The notes beneath the pieces are model-generated. The model was given only the letters and a program-made list of their open reading frames with translations. It was not told the DNA's origin and made no database searches. A DNA stretch of 64,000 bases from Siphonodentalium dalli (lineage: Eukaryota; Mollusca; Scaphopoda; Gadilida; Siphonodentaliidae): assembly GCA_032622095.1 (NCBI GenBank), contig CP136065.1, positions 211,586,151 through 211,650,150 on the forward strand, in the 5' to 3' direction. Position 1 is the stretch's first letter; each line of letters starts with the position of its first letter. Positions 1 through 11,096 of this stretch are shown here, in pieces. The translations under genes were made by a program, and so were the position numbers.

Positions 1-427
1 AGTCAGAAATGGTAACGCGCTCAAGATAATATACTATATACCCATGCTTGTAATTATAGAATATAAAATATATTGGTTTCGCGAATGACCAACTCAGAAT
101 TCCGTTAAAATAACAATAACAACCAGCACCTAATTAACGAACCGGCGGCCGACTCGGCCGTCTCCGACCACAACCATCAGTGGGCTGCAGAACGAAACAT
201 ATCTATGAAAGTTGAAATAGAAGACTTACAAATAATCTTTTAAATTTCTTTTATTGGTAATTGACATAGCTTGTCACAAACCAAAAATCAACATTATTGA
301 CTTAATAATGTAAAGGACAATAAACGAAATTGAAATTCCCAACTACACCTTTTACCGTACTCGGCCTCCTGGTCGCGCAGTTCGACTTTTAAACCGGAAA
401 AAAAACAATTATTACTTGCGCCAGTCC

Positions 428-501
428 CATTCGGCAAACCTCGTCAGATTCCGTCACCGTCCCGGTGCCCGCAGAGGTCACAGGTCGAGGAGTTCAGAAT
501 G
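428..501. repeat. 73 bp segment shared with 38847-38919
   Basis: This stretch is nearly identical to 38847-38919 (both begin cattcggcaaacctcg and end gaggagttcagaatg) with a few substitutions and a one-base length change near the middle. The surrounding sequence does not match. On the minus strand it reads a short Cys-x2-Cys pattern, which might be a relic of a retroelement frame, but that is weak. Confidence 0.5.
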
Positions 502-934
502 CGCCAGTCCATGCTGGACGCAAGTAATGTTTTCGGCTCGGATGTCTGTCCTTCCGTGAATATGTTACGTCATACCGGAAGTACATATTGTAAACAAGAA
601 ATTCAATTAATTGAGGAAAAACACCCACTGTCCCGAGTGGTATTGATAAGCTATTGGAGGGTCTTCCAATTCGCATGCAAAATAGCAAAATATTATTAAT
701 TGATGACTGATGTACATGTACAGTACACACATAGTAATAACAATTAACGTTATGATTTGAAACTAACCATGATAGGATATTGACAGTAAGGTGGTATTAA
801 CTACTACGAGTGGTATTAGTAATAATAGTACCATTCTAGCATAATATATGTGTACATGATGTATGGGAAATATTAAAGGACAAAACAATAGTTACAATAC
901 AATTAGAATTTTTTTTTAAATTAATCGCAAGAAG

Positions 935-1400
935 AGCTAATTGTGCTTAAGCACAATAAGGGAATCTCTATTGTGCTTAAGCCCAATAAGGATATATTTA
1001 ACTGTGCTTAAGCGCAATAATGGAATTTACAAATTGCGCTTATATAATAAAACCCAATAAGGAATCTCTTAATAAGGAATATATTATATATAGTACATAA
1101 ACTCCCTATAATTCAGGTGGTGTAGTCCATCTCCATGGTACAATGGGTGGAACAAATATAGGATTATTCTACTATTTGCACAAGGGTGATCTAATGAGAG
1201 ATATTAATTGCGCTTAAGTGCAATATTGATGTAATTTCGCTTACGTGTAATAAGGAATGTCTTATTACACTTAAGCGCAATAATAATATTCCTTATTGCA
1301 CAGGAATATCACATTGTGCTTAAGCGCAATAAGGTATCTCTAACTGCGCTTAAGCATAATAACTGAAGGAATATTCTTATTGGGCTTGAGCTCAATTAGA
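935..1400. repeat. Cluster of short CTTAAG-centred palindromes
   Basis: About nine imperfect copies of an 18-20 base palindrome of the form ttgcgcttaagcgcaa, usually followed by taaggaat, lie at about 940, 969, 1004, 1035, 1208, 1236, 1266, 1316, 1345 and 1381. Some are flanked by copies in opposite order. It lies inside E1 and is absent from E2, so it is a private expansion of this copy or a separate insertion. Confidence 0.65.
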
Positions 1401-1856
1401 GATTCCTTAAGTTATTGCAGTTAATCGAAATTGTCTATTAAATGTCAAGTTGGTTTCCCATAGAGATCATCAACGATGTCTATGCGCAAGGGACCTACGC
1501 CAGTCTTCTCTGTTGGGATTCCAATTGTTGGCTTATTAAATATGCACATATGCTTAAGATACAGTCGTGCGCGAAGCGTGCTCCCGTAGGTCGGGTTTTG
1601 TATCCCAGTGAATTAAAATATCATTGAAATAATCGGTCCCCCCCCCCCCCATCCAATAAACATCCATATATTGAATATACATGTTTTTGGAGCAGAATTA
1701 GATAGTCCATATTGGACGCCATCATGGAATTTAATTTTTTTATTTAATTTTCACACATAGTTATTAGTTATGTGGATGGCGTTCTCATTAAACATCACAC
1801 CCGTATATTGATTATGTGGATAGAGTTATCATTAAACCTCACATCCTTATATTGGT

Positions 1857-1988
1857 TACAGTAATGCCCAAAGTAATTGACCACTTAACCAGAGCAGAAT
1901 TATTGGTAATTTTCAGGATTTAAAATCCTGAAAAATTACCCATAATTCTGCTGTGGTTAAGTGGTCAATTACTTTGGACATTACTGTA
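1857..1988. mobile_element. TA-flanked mariner-like MITE (inside E1)
   Basis: A 132 bp near-perfect foldback with ends TA-cagtaatgcccaaagtaa and the complement. The centre is the ttcaggatttaaaatcctgaa motif cut to a short loop. The same termini recur at 46770, 53100, 55657 and 58649, and as a partial array in E2 at 19374-19770. TA at both ends fits Tc1/mariner target choice; the transposase source is not in the window. Confidence 0.75.
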
Positions 1989-2420
1989 TGTGGATGGAGT
2001 TATCATTACACCTCACATCCTTATATTGGTTAGGTTATGTAGATGTGAGTTATCATTAAACCTCACATCAGTGTGTTGGGGATTTTGGACCTTGACTTGG
2101 GACCTTTGGTTTTTAACGCAACAAATGCGAGTACACCTTATACACAAGTTTCTTGGATAAGATGAGTTTGAAGCCTGCTTACATTTCGAAATGTTGTCAG
2201 TTTTGTATCGTCTGCAGCAGAACTCGGCATGTTGAAGCAAAAGTTACAAGAGATAAAATATGTACGTAACGAGACTATAATACAAATGAAAAAATAAATT
2301 GAGGGAGGAGTGGGCGATACAGGGAACTAAGGGTTGAACCGATATAAATTTGTAGAGCGATAACGACCAATGTTGACATATCATGCATCTCAACTCTACT
2401 GTTGCAACAAGGCTATAAAA

Positions 2421-2440
2421 TGGGGGGGGGGGGGGGGGGG
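2421..2440 (+). repeat. Poly-G tract
   Basis: A run of about 20 G lies in E1. A second G run is at 2720-2730 and the matching positions in E2 (20171-20183, 20462-20477) are also G runs. The tract is therefore inherited within the element family and varies in length. Confidence 0.85.
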
Positions 2441-3185
2441 GTTGTAATAATCTTCGTTATCTCTATATAGTGCCAGAATAGTCATTTATGGACTTCTATA
2501 GTGGTACAATGCAAATTGGAATCAAATGATAAAAATATGTATGTAACACAACTACGGTATACCGATGAAAATAATTTAGGCCGGGTTTAGATGTTGGGTT
2601 GGTTAAATAGACTCGGAGAAAAAGGGGAACGATGAACTGACATAAATTAGTAGAGCGATAGCGATCAATGTTGCCATGTGATGCATCGCGACTGTACTGT
2701 AGCGGCAATGATATAAAATTGGGGGGGGGGGGTATGAAATTATCTCTTACTCTATAGATGGCACCAGGATTATATAGAAAGGAATAGCAATTGATATACG
2801 TATACCGTATACTATAGTCATACCATAGACATATAAGTAAAATTATCACGTGATAAAATATTACGTAACTTGACTATAGCGATGAAAAAAAAAAAAAATT
2901 GGACCGGGATTAGAGGTTCGGTTGGTTATATGTGGTTAATTGGATATGGAATTCATACCGATGAGACGATAAAAATTAGTGGAGCAATAAAGACCAATGT
3001 TGACACTTAGTCAGGCTACATGGGGGTTGATACGATAGACCAAAATAAATTTGTCGGGTGATAATGACCAATGTTGACGTATAAAGTAACGCGACTGTAC
3101 TGTCGCACAATTATCAGGTAGAACCTGTCAAATATGGACTCTGTTGGCCAATATGGAACAGCTCAGAAAACATTCGCAGGGCCCT

Positions 3186-3735
3186 AAAATTTATTATTTA
3201 ACATGGGATCTGCCATTAAAATTGATTTATGTCGATAAAATTCTTATTTTTCAAAATTTTAAGCTGAGACTTGGTGTGTCTGTGTGGAATACTTATATAT
3301 TCCTAAAATGACAGGGTACAGCACGTAATTATTTTTTAGATGGAAGGAATTAATTTTTTTCGATGATAAATTTTAACATGGGATTTGCTATTCAAATCGA
3401 TTTATGTCGATAAAACTCTTATTTTTCAAAATTTTAAGCTGAGACTTGGTGTGTCAGCGTGGAATACCTATATATTCCTAAAATGACAGGGTACAGCACG
3501 TAATTATTTTTTAGAGGGAAGAAATTATTTTTTTTCAATGATAAATTTTAACACGGGATTTTCCCATTCAAATCGATTGATGTCGATAAAACTGTTATTT
3601 TTCAAAATTTTAAGCTGAGACTGAGGTATGTCTGCGTGGAATACTTATATATTCCTAAAATGACAGGGTCCAGCACGTAATTATCTTTTAGATGAAAGAA
3701 ATTGATTTGTTTCCATGATAAAAATCGAGCGTGTA
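3186..3735 (+). repeat. Three tandem ~176 bp core units in E1
   Basis: Units start near 3198, 3373 and 3549 at aacatgggat and each contains tcaaaattttaagctgagac and aaaatgacagggt. E2 carries two such units at 20940-21290. Internal tandem core units are typical of pearl/DINE-type non-autonomous Helitron relatives. Confidence 0.7.
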
Positions 3736-4544
3736 CTGTGCCGCAGGCAGTGTGCGCTCAAAATGTAAACAACTTTCTCAAGTGTCGTTTTGGTCAACAT
3801 ATCGCTTTCTCGACGGGGAGATCTGATCCGAATAATAGCTAAGATGTATTTAGATAGAATTATTGAAAGAATTTGACCGATTATTGTGCATTTTGACTCG
3901 AGAATCGAGTGGAGAATACGTTTAGTCAAACACGCGAATTCTGCCAATTGCAGACGAGCGCTGTCAGAATCAGATAATACAGATTGACAACAAATGCAGG
4001 CCTGAAACTCACCTTTTTGGGAGGTAAATCCCACTTATTAGATATCAAAACAATCCTTCCTAAGCACATTCCACAAGTTGCTAATATCTTAGGACACAGT
4101 AACAGTCAAAATGAATGAATTTAAATCACGATTCCGAGACGAAGCGAGACATGTACTGTGTACGATTTTTGACTCATTTTGAGTCGCCTTGTTTTCGATG
4201 ACGTCATTTGCGTTGCCCAACAACCTTAACCCTTTCCAATTCCAGCGGCATTTCAATTGGTTGAAATTAAAATTTTCTCAAGTTCTAGCTCAACCTGAAT
4301 CTAGTTACCCAATTGGTAGAATTACTTTAGCAGTACAATTTAGTTTTATCAATTATAACTATAATTTTATTGACGATATGAGCTCAACATCATAATATGA
4401 AACTGTTTATGGCGGTGTTATCCAAACGTGTGCTTTGATAATGGTTATAATTTTATTTTGCGATCAAACGTCAGTGCAGCTCAGCAGAAACGCATAGGCA
4501 CTATTTCAATTCAGCAGAAACGCATGAGTCCTACGATAATAGTA

Positions 4545-4582
4545 CACCCACTGAACGCGCTTCGCGCGTTGGTCAGTGGGTG
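4545..4582 (+). repeat. Strong 38-base hairpin, possible E1 3' end
   Basis: The arms cacccactga and tcagtgggtg enclose an inner acgcg/cgcgt stem with a cttcg loop. It stands near the point where homology to E2 has faded. It may be the terminal hairpin of E1, but the exact end cannot be placed because no empty site is present. Confidence 0.45.
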
Positions 4583-4691
4583 AAAAAATGAACACGCGCT
4601 AATATGAAATGGTTGCATCAATTGTAATTTAAATCCACATACTTAATTTGCATTGTTATATGGTTTTATTTTGGTAATAAATCGTTCATAA

Positions 4692-4930
4692 ATGAACAAT
4701 ATTGAAAAATTTCAAAAAGTTCAAAAAGTTCAAAAAGTTCAAAAAGTTCAAAAAGTTCAAAAAGTTCAAAAATTTCAAAAATTTCAAAAACTTCAAAAAT
4801 TTCAAAAACTTCAAAAATTTCAAAAATTTCAAAAACTTCAAAAATTTCTAAAATTAAAAAAACTTCAAAAATTTCGAAAACTTCAAAAATTAAAAAAAAT
4901 TCAAAAACTTCACAAATTTCAAAAAACTTG
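4692..4930 (+). repeat. 9 bp minisatellite (aaaaagttc)
   Basis: A 9 bp unit is repeated about 25 times and decays rightward. It happens to be open in one frame and would give a Lys-Val-Gln repeat, which I read as a low-complexity artefact. The same minisatellite occurs at 10540-10760 and, inverted, at 27660-27860. Confidence 0.85.
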
Positions 4931-5039
4931 TAATTTTTATAGGCGCCAAATTACCATCCAAGACGTATACCCTTATAAACTGCGGGTCAGTCCTAGTAAC
5001 GCGCACGTCAACGCGTTTGAAGTTTTTGAAGTTTTCAAT

Positions 5040-5480
5040 GCGAATGTCACTTTAACATTATCCCACAGTGAGTGCCTAGTGTCACTTTAACATGCATCCA
5101 TAGTGAGTGCCTTGTGTCACTTTAACAATCATCCCCCGTGATTATTTTTCATAATAATAAATAGTGTTTATAAAGTGTGTCTGGAAAATCAACACTTTGT
5201 GTGTTTATTATAAAACGCTATGACATGTTTTAATATAAACACTAGTGTTTATTCATGTCCCTTTAATATTCAAATACTGAGTGCATTTTGTCCCTTTAAT
5301 ATTCAGGGCGGAAGCTGCCCATCGTTCATCGAGGTCATCAAGTGATATACATGTAGATAATACATCGTTCACATGGAGAGACTTCGTTCAGCGAGCGCAG
5401 TGTGTCACTTTAACATTCAAGACTGAAGCTATCCCCATCAAGGTCCTCACGTAATATACATGTATATAATACACCATGCA
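5040..5480 (+). repeat. gtgtcactttaac units and flank, inverted partner of 10350-10550
   Basis: Three ~35-45 bp units (gtgtcactttaacat plus cagtgagtgcc) start at about 5046, 5082 and 5117. They are followed by single-copy flank ending near 5480 with tacatgtatataatacacc. The whole segment with its adjoining minisatellite is the reverse complement of about 10350-10760, giving arms of an inverted pair around 5-10.7 kb. Confidence 0.6.
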
Positions 5481-6165
5481 TAGGAGTGGCCTAAATCTGA
5501 TAGTTGGTTAACAGGTAAAAAACACTACCAATATGTCTCACCTGTAATTAGATCGGATAGAGTTATCGTTCCTAATATGCAGCCAACTGGGGTCCATATC
5601 ATCATAACAGGGATATTATGTCCGTACACACAACTATTTCAGCGATGGATGAACAGAGATTTTATATCTAGATTTTTGTTATCGATCTCTCAAACGAGGG
5701 GCCAGCACCCGTGGTTCAAACTGTTGTTGGCAAGACACCACACAACATGCCAAATGTGTGATGGGCGCAAGTATAGGCAGCTCCAGTGAGTGCATTCTAG
5801 TCTATAAATAAAATGCCCATCGGACCACAGCTATCAAGAATTTGCAGAACAGTATACACACGGCGCGCGCTAATGAATGCCCGATAGGCCTATATATAGC
5901 GCTATATAATAGGCGTATCTTTGCAAACATGATTATTATAGGTCAATAGATGGCACATTATCAATGATGATCGTTAAAGCAAACAATAAAGTGGGCACAA
6001 CAGGCAGATCACCATCATAATAATTTAATTATATTATAATCACCCATTTAGACAAAAACTTGACTGTTTTTGATTTCGTGATTTTGCCGGATTTTGGCTA
6101 CGTGCACCTCCTCTCTCCATCTGTGACCCAAAGGTGTCGTCTTTAACCCACATAATTAATCGTAT
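5481..6165. other. Unassigned spacer
   Basis: No convincing gene. A 70-codon open frame at 5577-5789 shows no domain pattern or codon signal and is left uncalled. Confidence 0.5.
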
Positions 6166-6169
6166 CATT

Positions 6170-6660
6170 AACCGCAGTACAGTCTACACGCTATGACATC
6201 ATTATAATGGACATGACCGTATCGCATTATCCCTCAGTACAGTCTACACACGCTATGACATCATTCTACTGGACATGACCTTATTGCATTATCCCTCAGT
6301 ATAGTCTATACGCTATGACATCATTCTACTGGACATGACCTTAATGTATTATCCCTCGGTGCAGTCAAAACACACGCTATGACATCATTCTACTGGACAT
6401 GGCCTTATTGCATTATCCCGCAGTACAGTCTACACACGCTACATGACATTATTTTACTGGACATGACCTTATTGCATTATCCCTCAGTACAGTCTATACA
6501 CACGCTACCATTCTACTGGACATGACCTTATTGCATTATCCCTCAGTACAGTCTACACACGCTATGACACCATTCTACTGGACATGACCTTATTGCATTA
6601 TCCATCAGTACAGTCTACAGTGCACACGCTGTGGTATCATTCTACTGGGCATGACCTCAA
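6170..6660 (+). repeat. ~61 bp tandem array, 8 units
   Basis: Units with cagtacagtctacac and ctactggacatgacctta begin near 6180, 6240, 6301, 6363, 6426, 6489, 6547 and 6609. Four further units lie in inverted orientation at 7083-7300. Confidence 0.85.
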
Positions 6661-6909
6661 AGGTATATTGTTGTGGAAGTACATGGAAGTACGGGTAGAT
6701 ATGACATCAAATGTACTGCTGTGGAAGTACGGGTAGATATGACCTCATTGCATCATCCTACTTGGTAACTGGAGTATACACGGCCATAACATGTACGTAC
6801 GTAATAGGTGTATTATGTTATGGGGTGTAATGTTATGTATATTACGTGATTTCCTTGATGAACAATGGGAGCCTCGCCCTGAATTATATTCCTAATATGT
6901 GTATTACCG

Positions 6910-7300
6910 CATATTATGTTAAAGGGACACAATGCATTCTGTGTGAATGTTAAAGGGAGACAATGCGCTCGCAATGCGTGAATGGTAAAGGGACGGTACT
7001 CTCGGTATGATAATGTTAAAGGGACACGAGGTACTCAAAGTGAATTTTAAAGGGACATTCGGCACTCACAGTAGAATGACACCATAGCGTGTGTAGACTG
7101 TATTGCGGTTAATGATGCAATGAGGTCATGTCCAGTAGAATGATGTCATAGCATGTGTAGACTGTACTGCAGGTAGTGAGGTCATGTCCGGTAGAATGAT
7201 AGCGTGTGTAGGTAGACTGTACTGAGGGATGATGCATTGAGGTCATGTCCGGTAGAATGATGTCACAGCGTGTGTGGACTGTACTGCAGGTAATGAGGGC
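6910..7300 (-). repeat. Inverted counterpart arrays
   Basis: From 6915 to 7070 there are units of ttaaagggacac plus gcactc, the reverse complement of the block at 5040-5330. From 7083 to 7300 there are four ~60 bp units (gtgtagactgtactgc, aggtcatgtccagtag), the reverse complement of 6170-6660. Together they make a foldback around 5.0-7.3 kb. Confidence 0.75.
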
Positions 7301-7339
7301 ATATCTATATACCTCTACTTCCACATACAAACCGGCCGT

Positions 7340-7700
7340 ACTGCAGCAGTAACTCTAGCATGTGCACATTCTGTAAACCTGCAAGGGAAACAACCGAACA
7401 TGCTATTGCTTCTTGCTCTAAAGCAGAATTTTTTTGGAAAAAACTGTCTGAAGTTTTAATACAATTCGAAATTGTAATTTAGAAAAGGCTCCAAGGAAGC
7501 AGGACATCATGTTTGGCTTAGATATAAAAACAAGCTTTCGTGCAATTAATAATGCTATATTACTCTTGAAAAGATATATTTATATCACCAGATGCAAAGA
7601 GATAAAACTTAAAATGGACAGTGCTAGCTTTTAATTTCTTTATGTACCAATACCAAATTGAAACAAATGCAACTATGTATTACAAAAATAACTTTTGGAA
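7340..7700 (+). pseudogene. LINE reverse-transcriptase C-terminal fragment
   Basis: The frame from 7360 to 7482 reads a zinc-knuckle of the zf-RVT type: CTFC, then EH, then a final C in the order C-x2-C-x8-H-x4-C, followed by a tryptophan-containing helix. After a stop at 7480-7482 a second frame continues with a short aliphatic-rich stretch ending in a Tyr-Ile-Tyr-Ile segment and Cys-Lys, the usual tail of non-LTR retrotransposon ORF2, and ends near an Asn-Asn-Phe-Trp-Lys segment at about 7690. Stops and frame changes show it is dead. It is similar in layout to the fragment at 34545-35070. The clade cannot be named. Confidence 0.65.
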
Positions 7701-7887
7701 AGAAGTGGGACAGTGTCCTATAGCCCAATACAAAATCCTCTCAAATGATGATTTCACATAATTTACAAACATATTTATTTATCCAGAATTTTGCCCATGA
7801 AATAAAAAAAAATTACAACAAAATATATGTACATAAAAAGTCTCGCATCTGCAGTCTCTTCAAATACAAGTTAATAGTCAGTTAATA

Positions 7888-8145
7888 TTAACCCCTCCGT
7901 GATTGGAGATTCCTGAATTTTTGGGAAAACACTGAGCCGATACGTTCCCTTATATGTGCACGCATCTCCCATGCATGGCATGCGGAGCCTCGCATATTTG
8001 AGGGAATGTATTGGCCTAGCAATTTTTACATCAACCTTGTAAACTGGTGCATTCTCTTATACATGTGGGTCCCCTGTGATCTATGAGGGACTGTCACAGA
8101 GTTTTTAATGCTGCACCAGCGCGTCTCCAGCCAGAAAAGGATTAA
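7888..8145. mobile_element. TTAA-flanked hairpin MITE, diverged
   Basis: TTAA is found at both ends (7888-7891, 8142-8145). The ends are accccctccgtgattggag and ctccagccagaaaaggat, a worn version of the ccctttcatgactggagc termini seen elsewhere. The internal tatatgtgcacgcatctc / cgcatatttgaggg pair is a decayed hairpin module. TTAA target sites suggest piggyBac-type mobilisation. Confidence 0.65.
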
Positions 8146-9790
8146 CATAAGAATTGCATATATAGAACAAAATTTAGCTTTCTGAAATTAGGACACTGAC
8201 TGAACCAAATTAACAATAATATGAACATTGTGTTTTTCCTCACAATTTGTAACTTATCTTGTGTTTCAGCTGCCCGTTCGGGTATAGACGCGGAGAGCTA
8301 TATGTATGGTTTTCCGCATTTCTTCGATCGGGCTGCTGTGACTTCAACTCAATTGATGAAAATATATATTTATATACACTTTATGTAAATGTTTGAACGA
8401 TCGAATTGTAACAAAAGAGATGAATAAATTATTCGGTATACCGTACCTCTGATTTCTAATGATTCATTTGTACGGATGTTTAGCAAATAATTGAAACAAC
8501 CTGACATTCCTTACACATGCATCAGTCGGATTCACATCACTACTCATTACAGCGCATTTAGTAACCAAAGGATTCTTTGCTTTTTTATATCTTCTATTCA
8601 AAAATCAGTAGATATTCCTAGTCGATCCAAAATATGATAGAGTGAAAGGTTATCGTGCTTGTATATGCTTTAATAGCTGCACATGCAAAGCCGATGCATT
8701 ATAATAACTCTATTGCACAATTAAGCCAAAAAATATAGTTCAAAAGAACTTGCGTTCAAACGTTATACAGGAACTGACATTTCAAGTGAACAATAAATCG
8801 ACTTACATTACAGTTTATACTGCCTCCAGATGCAATGAGAAATAGTGGGCAAAGTGACATTAAATTTTTGTTTTAATTAGTTTATTAAAAAATAAAGACA
8901 AATATAACCAGAAAAACTTTTCAAAAAAAAAAACGCAACATCTGTTTCCTCATATATGAAAATAAAGTATTCTACCATGATTCCACCCCCCCCCGAACAA
9001 CACTTAAAACATGTTTACAGAACACCAAATGTGACTTTTTACATTGCCAGAAACCGCATGCTAAAATTGATGCACATACATGAAAAGGATAGAAAGACAT
9101 GCTTTGTTTGTAAACCGAGAATGGTCTGCTGATATAGTTTTGAATTACAATTAAATCTTAATGTGTGAAAAATAACTCAATCACTTATATAATATTGCTC
9201 AAATGGTTGCTCGACGCAGATTTATTATTTTAATTTAGAATCCTGGATCTCATATGACAGCTTGTGCTTCACATCTTTTCCCTACACGTGACGTGATTGA
9301 ATGATGCATGTTTATACCAATCAATCAATTCAATCAAATCAATTTATTAGTATTCTGATCATCAAGGTAGATATAACAGAAAATGGTTACTACAAATATC
9401 GATGCAAATATAAATTTGTTTTGCATGAATGCACATTTAGATATATAATATAGTTGTGTATACAATAGTGTCTTGATCTGTATATAATTATATTTATATT
9501 TTTTCTGATAGATTATTGTTATTAATTTCGGCGTAATGGTTACGTGTTCGGTCAATGGATATGGATTTTGAATGGTTTAAGTGATTCAGCCTCAAGAGGA
9601 GTCAGATTGTATTACTTGTTGTGCTTATCAAATAAGCGCATCTACAGCGATAAACTATATTATATTGGTGTTGGGGTCCTTCTTTATACAATTTGGTACA
9701 TGTAAGAAACAAGTGTGTTATATCGGTATATTTTGAAGGTGGGTTACTTGTTTGTCCGAAAGTGTAGGCTCAAGAGTTTCGAAATATATC
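8146..9790. other. Unassigned AT-rich spacer
   Basis: No gene is supported. There is a short tract of caatcaatt-type simple repeat at 9320-9350 and a C run at 8986-8994. A 73-codon minus-strand frame at 9334-9555 has no recognisable features. Confidence 0.5.
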
Positions 9791-9799
9791 AATGATCTT

Positions 9800-10130
9800 T
9801 TGGGTCCGTGAAGTTAGCACAACATTCAACATTCGTTCAACATTCGTGTGAAGTTGGCACAACATTCAACATTCGTTCAACATTCGATTTTTCTTGTACA
9901 TAAGTTTTTTTAACGTGAATGGATTAAGTGTGTCGTATATATATATATAGCACCCCTATCAAAATTAGAGTATTCGATACTTCGATGCTCATTTTTGAGC
10001 AATTTTAACATTCGATTTTTCTTGTACATAAATTGTTTTAACGTAAATGGATTTAGTGGGTCGTATATATAGCACTCCTATCTAAATAGTATTGGATACT
10101 TCGACGCTCATTTTTGAGCAATTTCAATTC
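9800..10130 (+). repeat. ttcaacattcg repeats and two 125 bp units
   Basis: The phrase ttcaacattcg recurs from 9817 to 9890. Two ~125 bp units follow, starting near 9888 and 10013, each with ttttcttgtacataa, a tatata run, and catttttgagcaat. The same core sequence forms the foldback element at 28233-28689. This block lies just outside the left arm of the palindrome. Confidence 0.7.
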
Positions 10131-10539
10131 CGGGGGAGAGAGAGGGGCACATCATATACGCATGATCGGATGATGATACCCCGCCTGTTTGGTGGCAGAT
10201 ATCGATTTTTGTGACGTCACGGAAGTACATGATCTATATTCTCCGCAGTACTACCGTTGGAGTTTGACCTATATTCTCCGCCCACGCGTCGGTCTACTTG
10301 TACCGGTTGGACATGTCCGGACATGACCCGCTGGTTATATCCTGACTTTTCCATATGAATGGTATAGTATCTACATGTATATCACGTGATGATCTCGGTG
10401 GGGTAGCTTCAGTCTTTAATTTTAAAGGGACACTATAGGCTCTCACTGGGGATGATTATTAAAGTGACACTCACTATGGATGAATGTTAAAGTAACGCAT
10501 GGCGCACACTGTGGGATAATGTTAAAGTGACACTCGCAT

Positions 10540-10760
10540 TGAAAACTTCAAAAAGTTCAAAAAGTTCAAAAAGTTTAAAAAGTTCAAAAAGTTCAAAAAT
10601 TTCAAAAATTTCAAAAAGTTCAAAAAGTTCAAAAATTTCAAAAACTTACAAAAGTTCAAAAATTTCGAAAAACTTAAAAAACTTTAAAAAAATTCAAAAA
10701 CTTAAAAAACTTCACAAATTTCACAAATTTCACAAATTTCAAAAAACTTAAAAAATTAAA
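10540..10760 (+). repeat. 9 bp minisatellite in left arm
   Basis: aaaaagttc units run from 10540 and decay to acttaaaaaac and cacaaatttc variants. The mirror copy (27660-27860) is 18 bp shorter, which is one of the clear differences between the arms. Confidence 0.85.
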
Positions 10761-10825
10761 CAAAATTCAGGATTTAGTCATAAATGTGACCCGCTATATC
10801 AAATCCAGTCGGAAGTCGGGATTTT

Positions 10826-11010
10826 TTTTATCCTGTGCCAATGCATTCTCTTATATATGCGAGTCAACCAGCCGCCGCCGGCGGCGGCGGCAACTACATA
10901 ATCCTATGGCATGCAAAGAAATTGGCGGCGGCGCTGCCGCCGGCGGTTCAGGATTTAGTAAAAAATATGGCTTGTTTCCATTCATCGGATAGCTATGGGG
11001 GTACGGTGGT
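10826..11010. mobile_element. Chimeric MITE remnant with GC-rich palindromes
   Basis: The left half is the hairpin-module start (tgccaatgcattctctta to gcgagtc). It then enters two GCC/GGC palindromes (10871-10891 and 10924-10946). The right half is the centre of the TA-flanked MITE (caggatttagt, atatggcttgtttccattc, tcatcggatagct). It looks like a fusion of two miniature-element families. The mirror copy is at about 27414-27598. Confidence 0.55.
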
Positions 11011-11083
11011 GAGCGCCACTGAAAAAAGCAAGTGAGCGAGGGAAAAAAGAGAAAAATAACATGACAAGTAGTACATAGTACAA

Positions 11084-11089
11084 TTTATT
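11084..11089 (-). terminator. AATAAA poly(A) signal of the left mirror gene
   Basis: tttatt on the plus strand reads AATAAA on the minus strand, just past the stop codon at 11097. Confidence 0.4.
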
Positions 11090-11096
11090 ATATTAA

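Larger units (their letters stand above)
1..4605 (+). mobile_element. Helitron-like element E1, left end cut by window
   Basis: The first 18 bases match the start of element E2 (18413 onward; agtcagaaatggtaacgc). From about 1460 to 4030 the two run in parallel: the tract around 1540-1630, the TA-flanked miniature element, the poly-G tract, and the tandem units at 3186-3735. No helicase or Rep frame is visible, so it looks non-autonomous. The right end is not certain. A strong hairpin at 4545-4582 lies where a Helitron 3' hairpin would be expected, but the E1 tail after about 4040 differs from E2. It is seen to be the same family as E2; the Helitron assignment is inference from E2 and E3. Confidence 0.5.

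Noticed and set aside
4692-5090. 132-codon open frame made of Lys-Val-Gln repeats
   Set aside because: It is translation of a 9 bp minisatellite; the same holds for the Ser-Lys repeat frames at 10527 and 27670.
6170-7300. CRISPR-like array
   Set aside because: Units are contiguous tandem repeats without unique spacers, in an animal genome.
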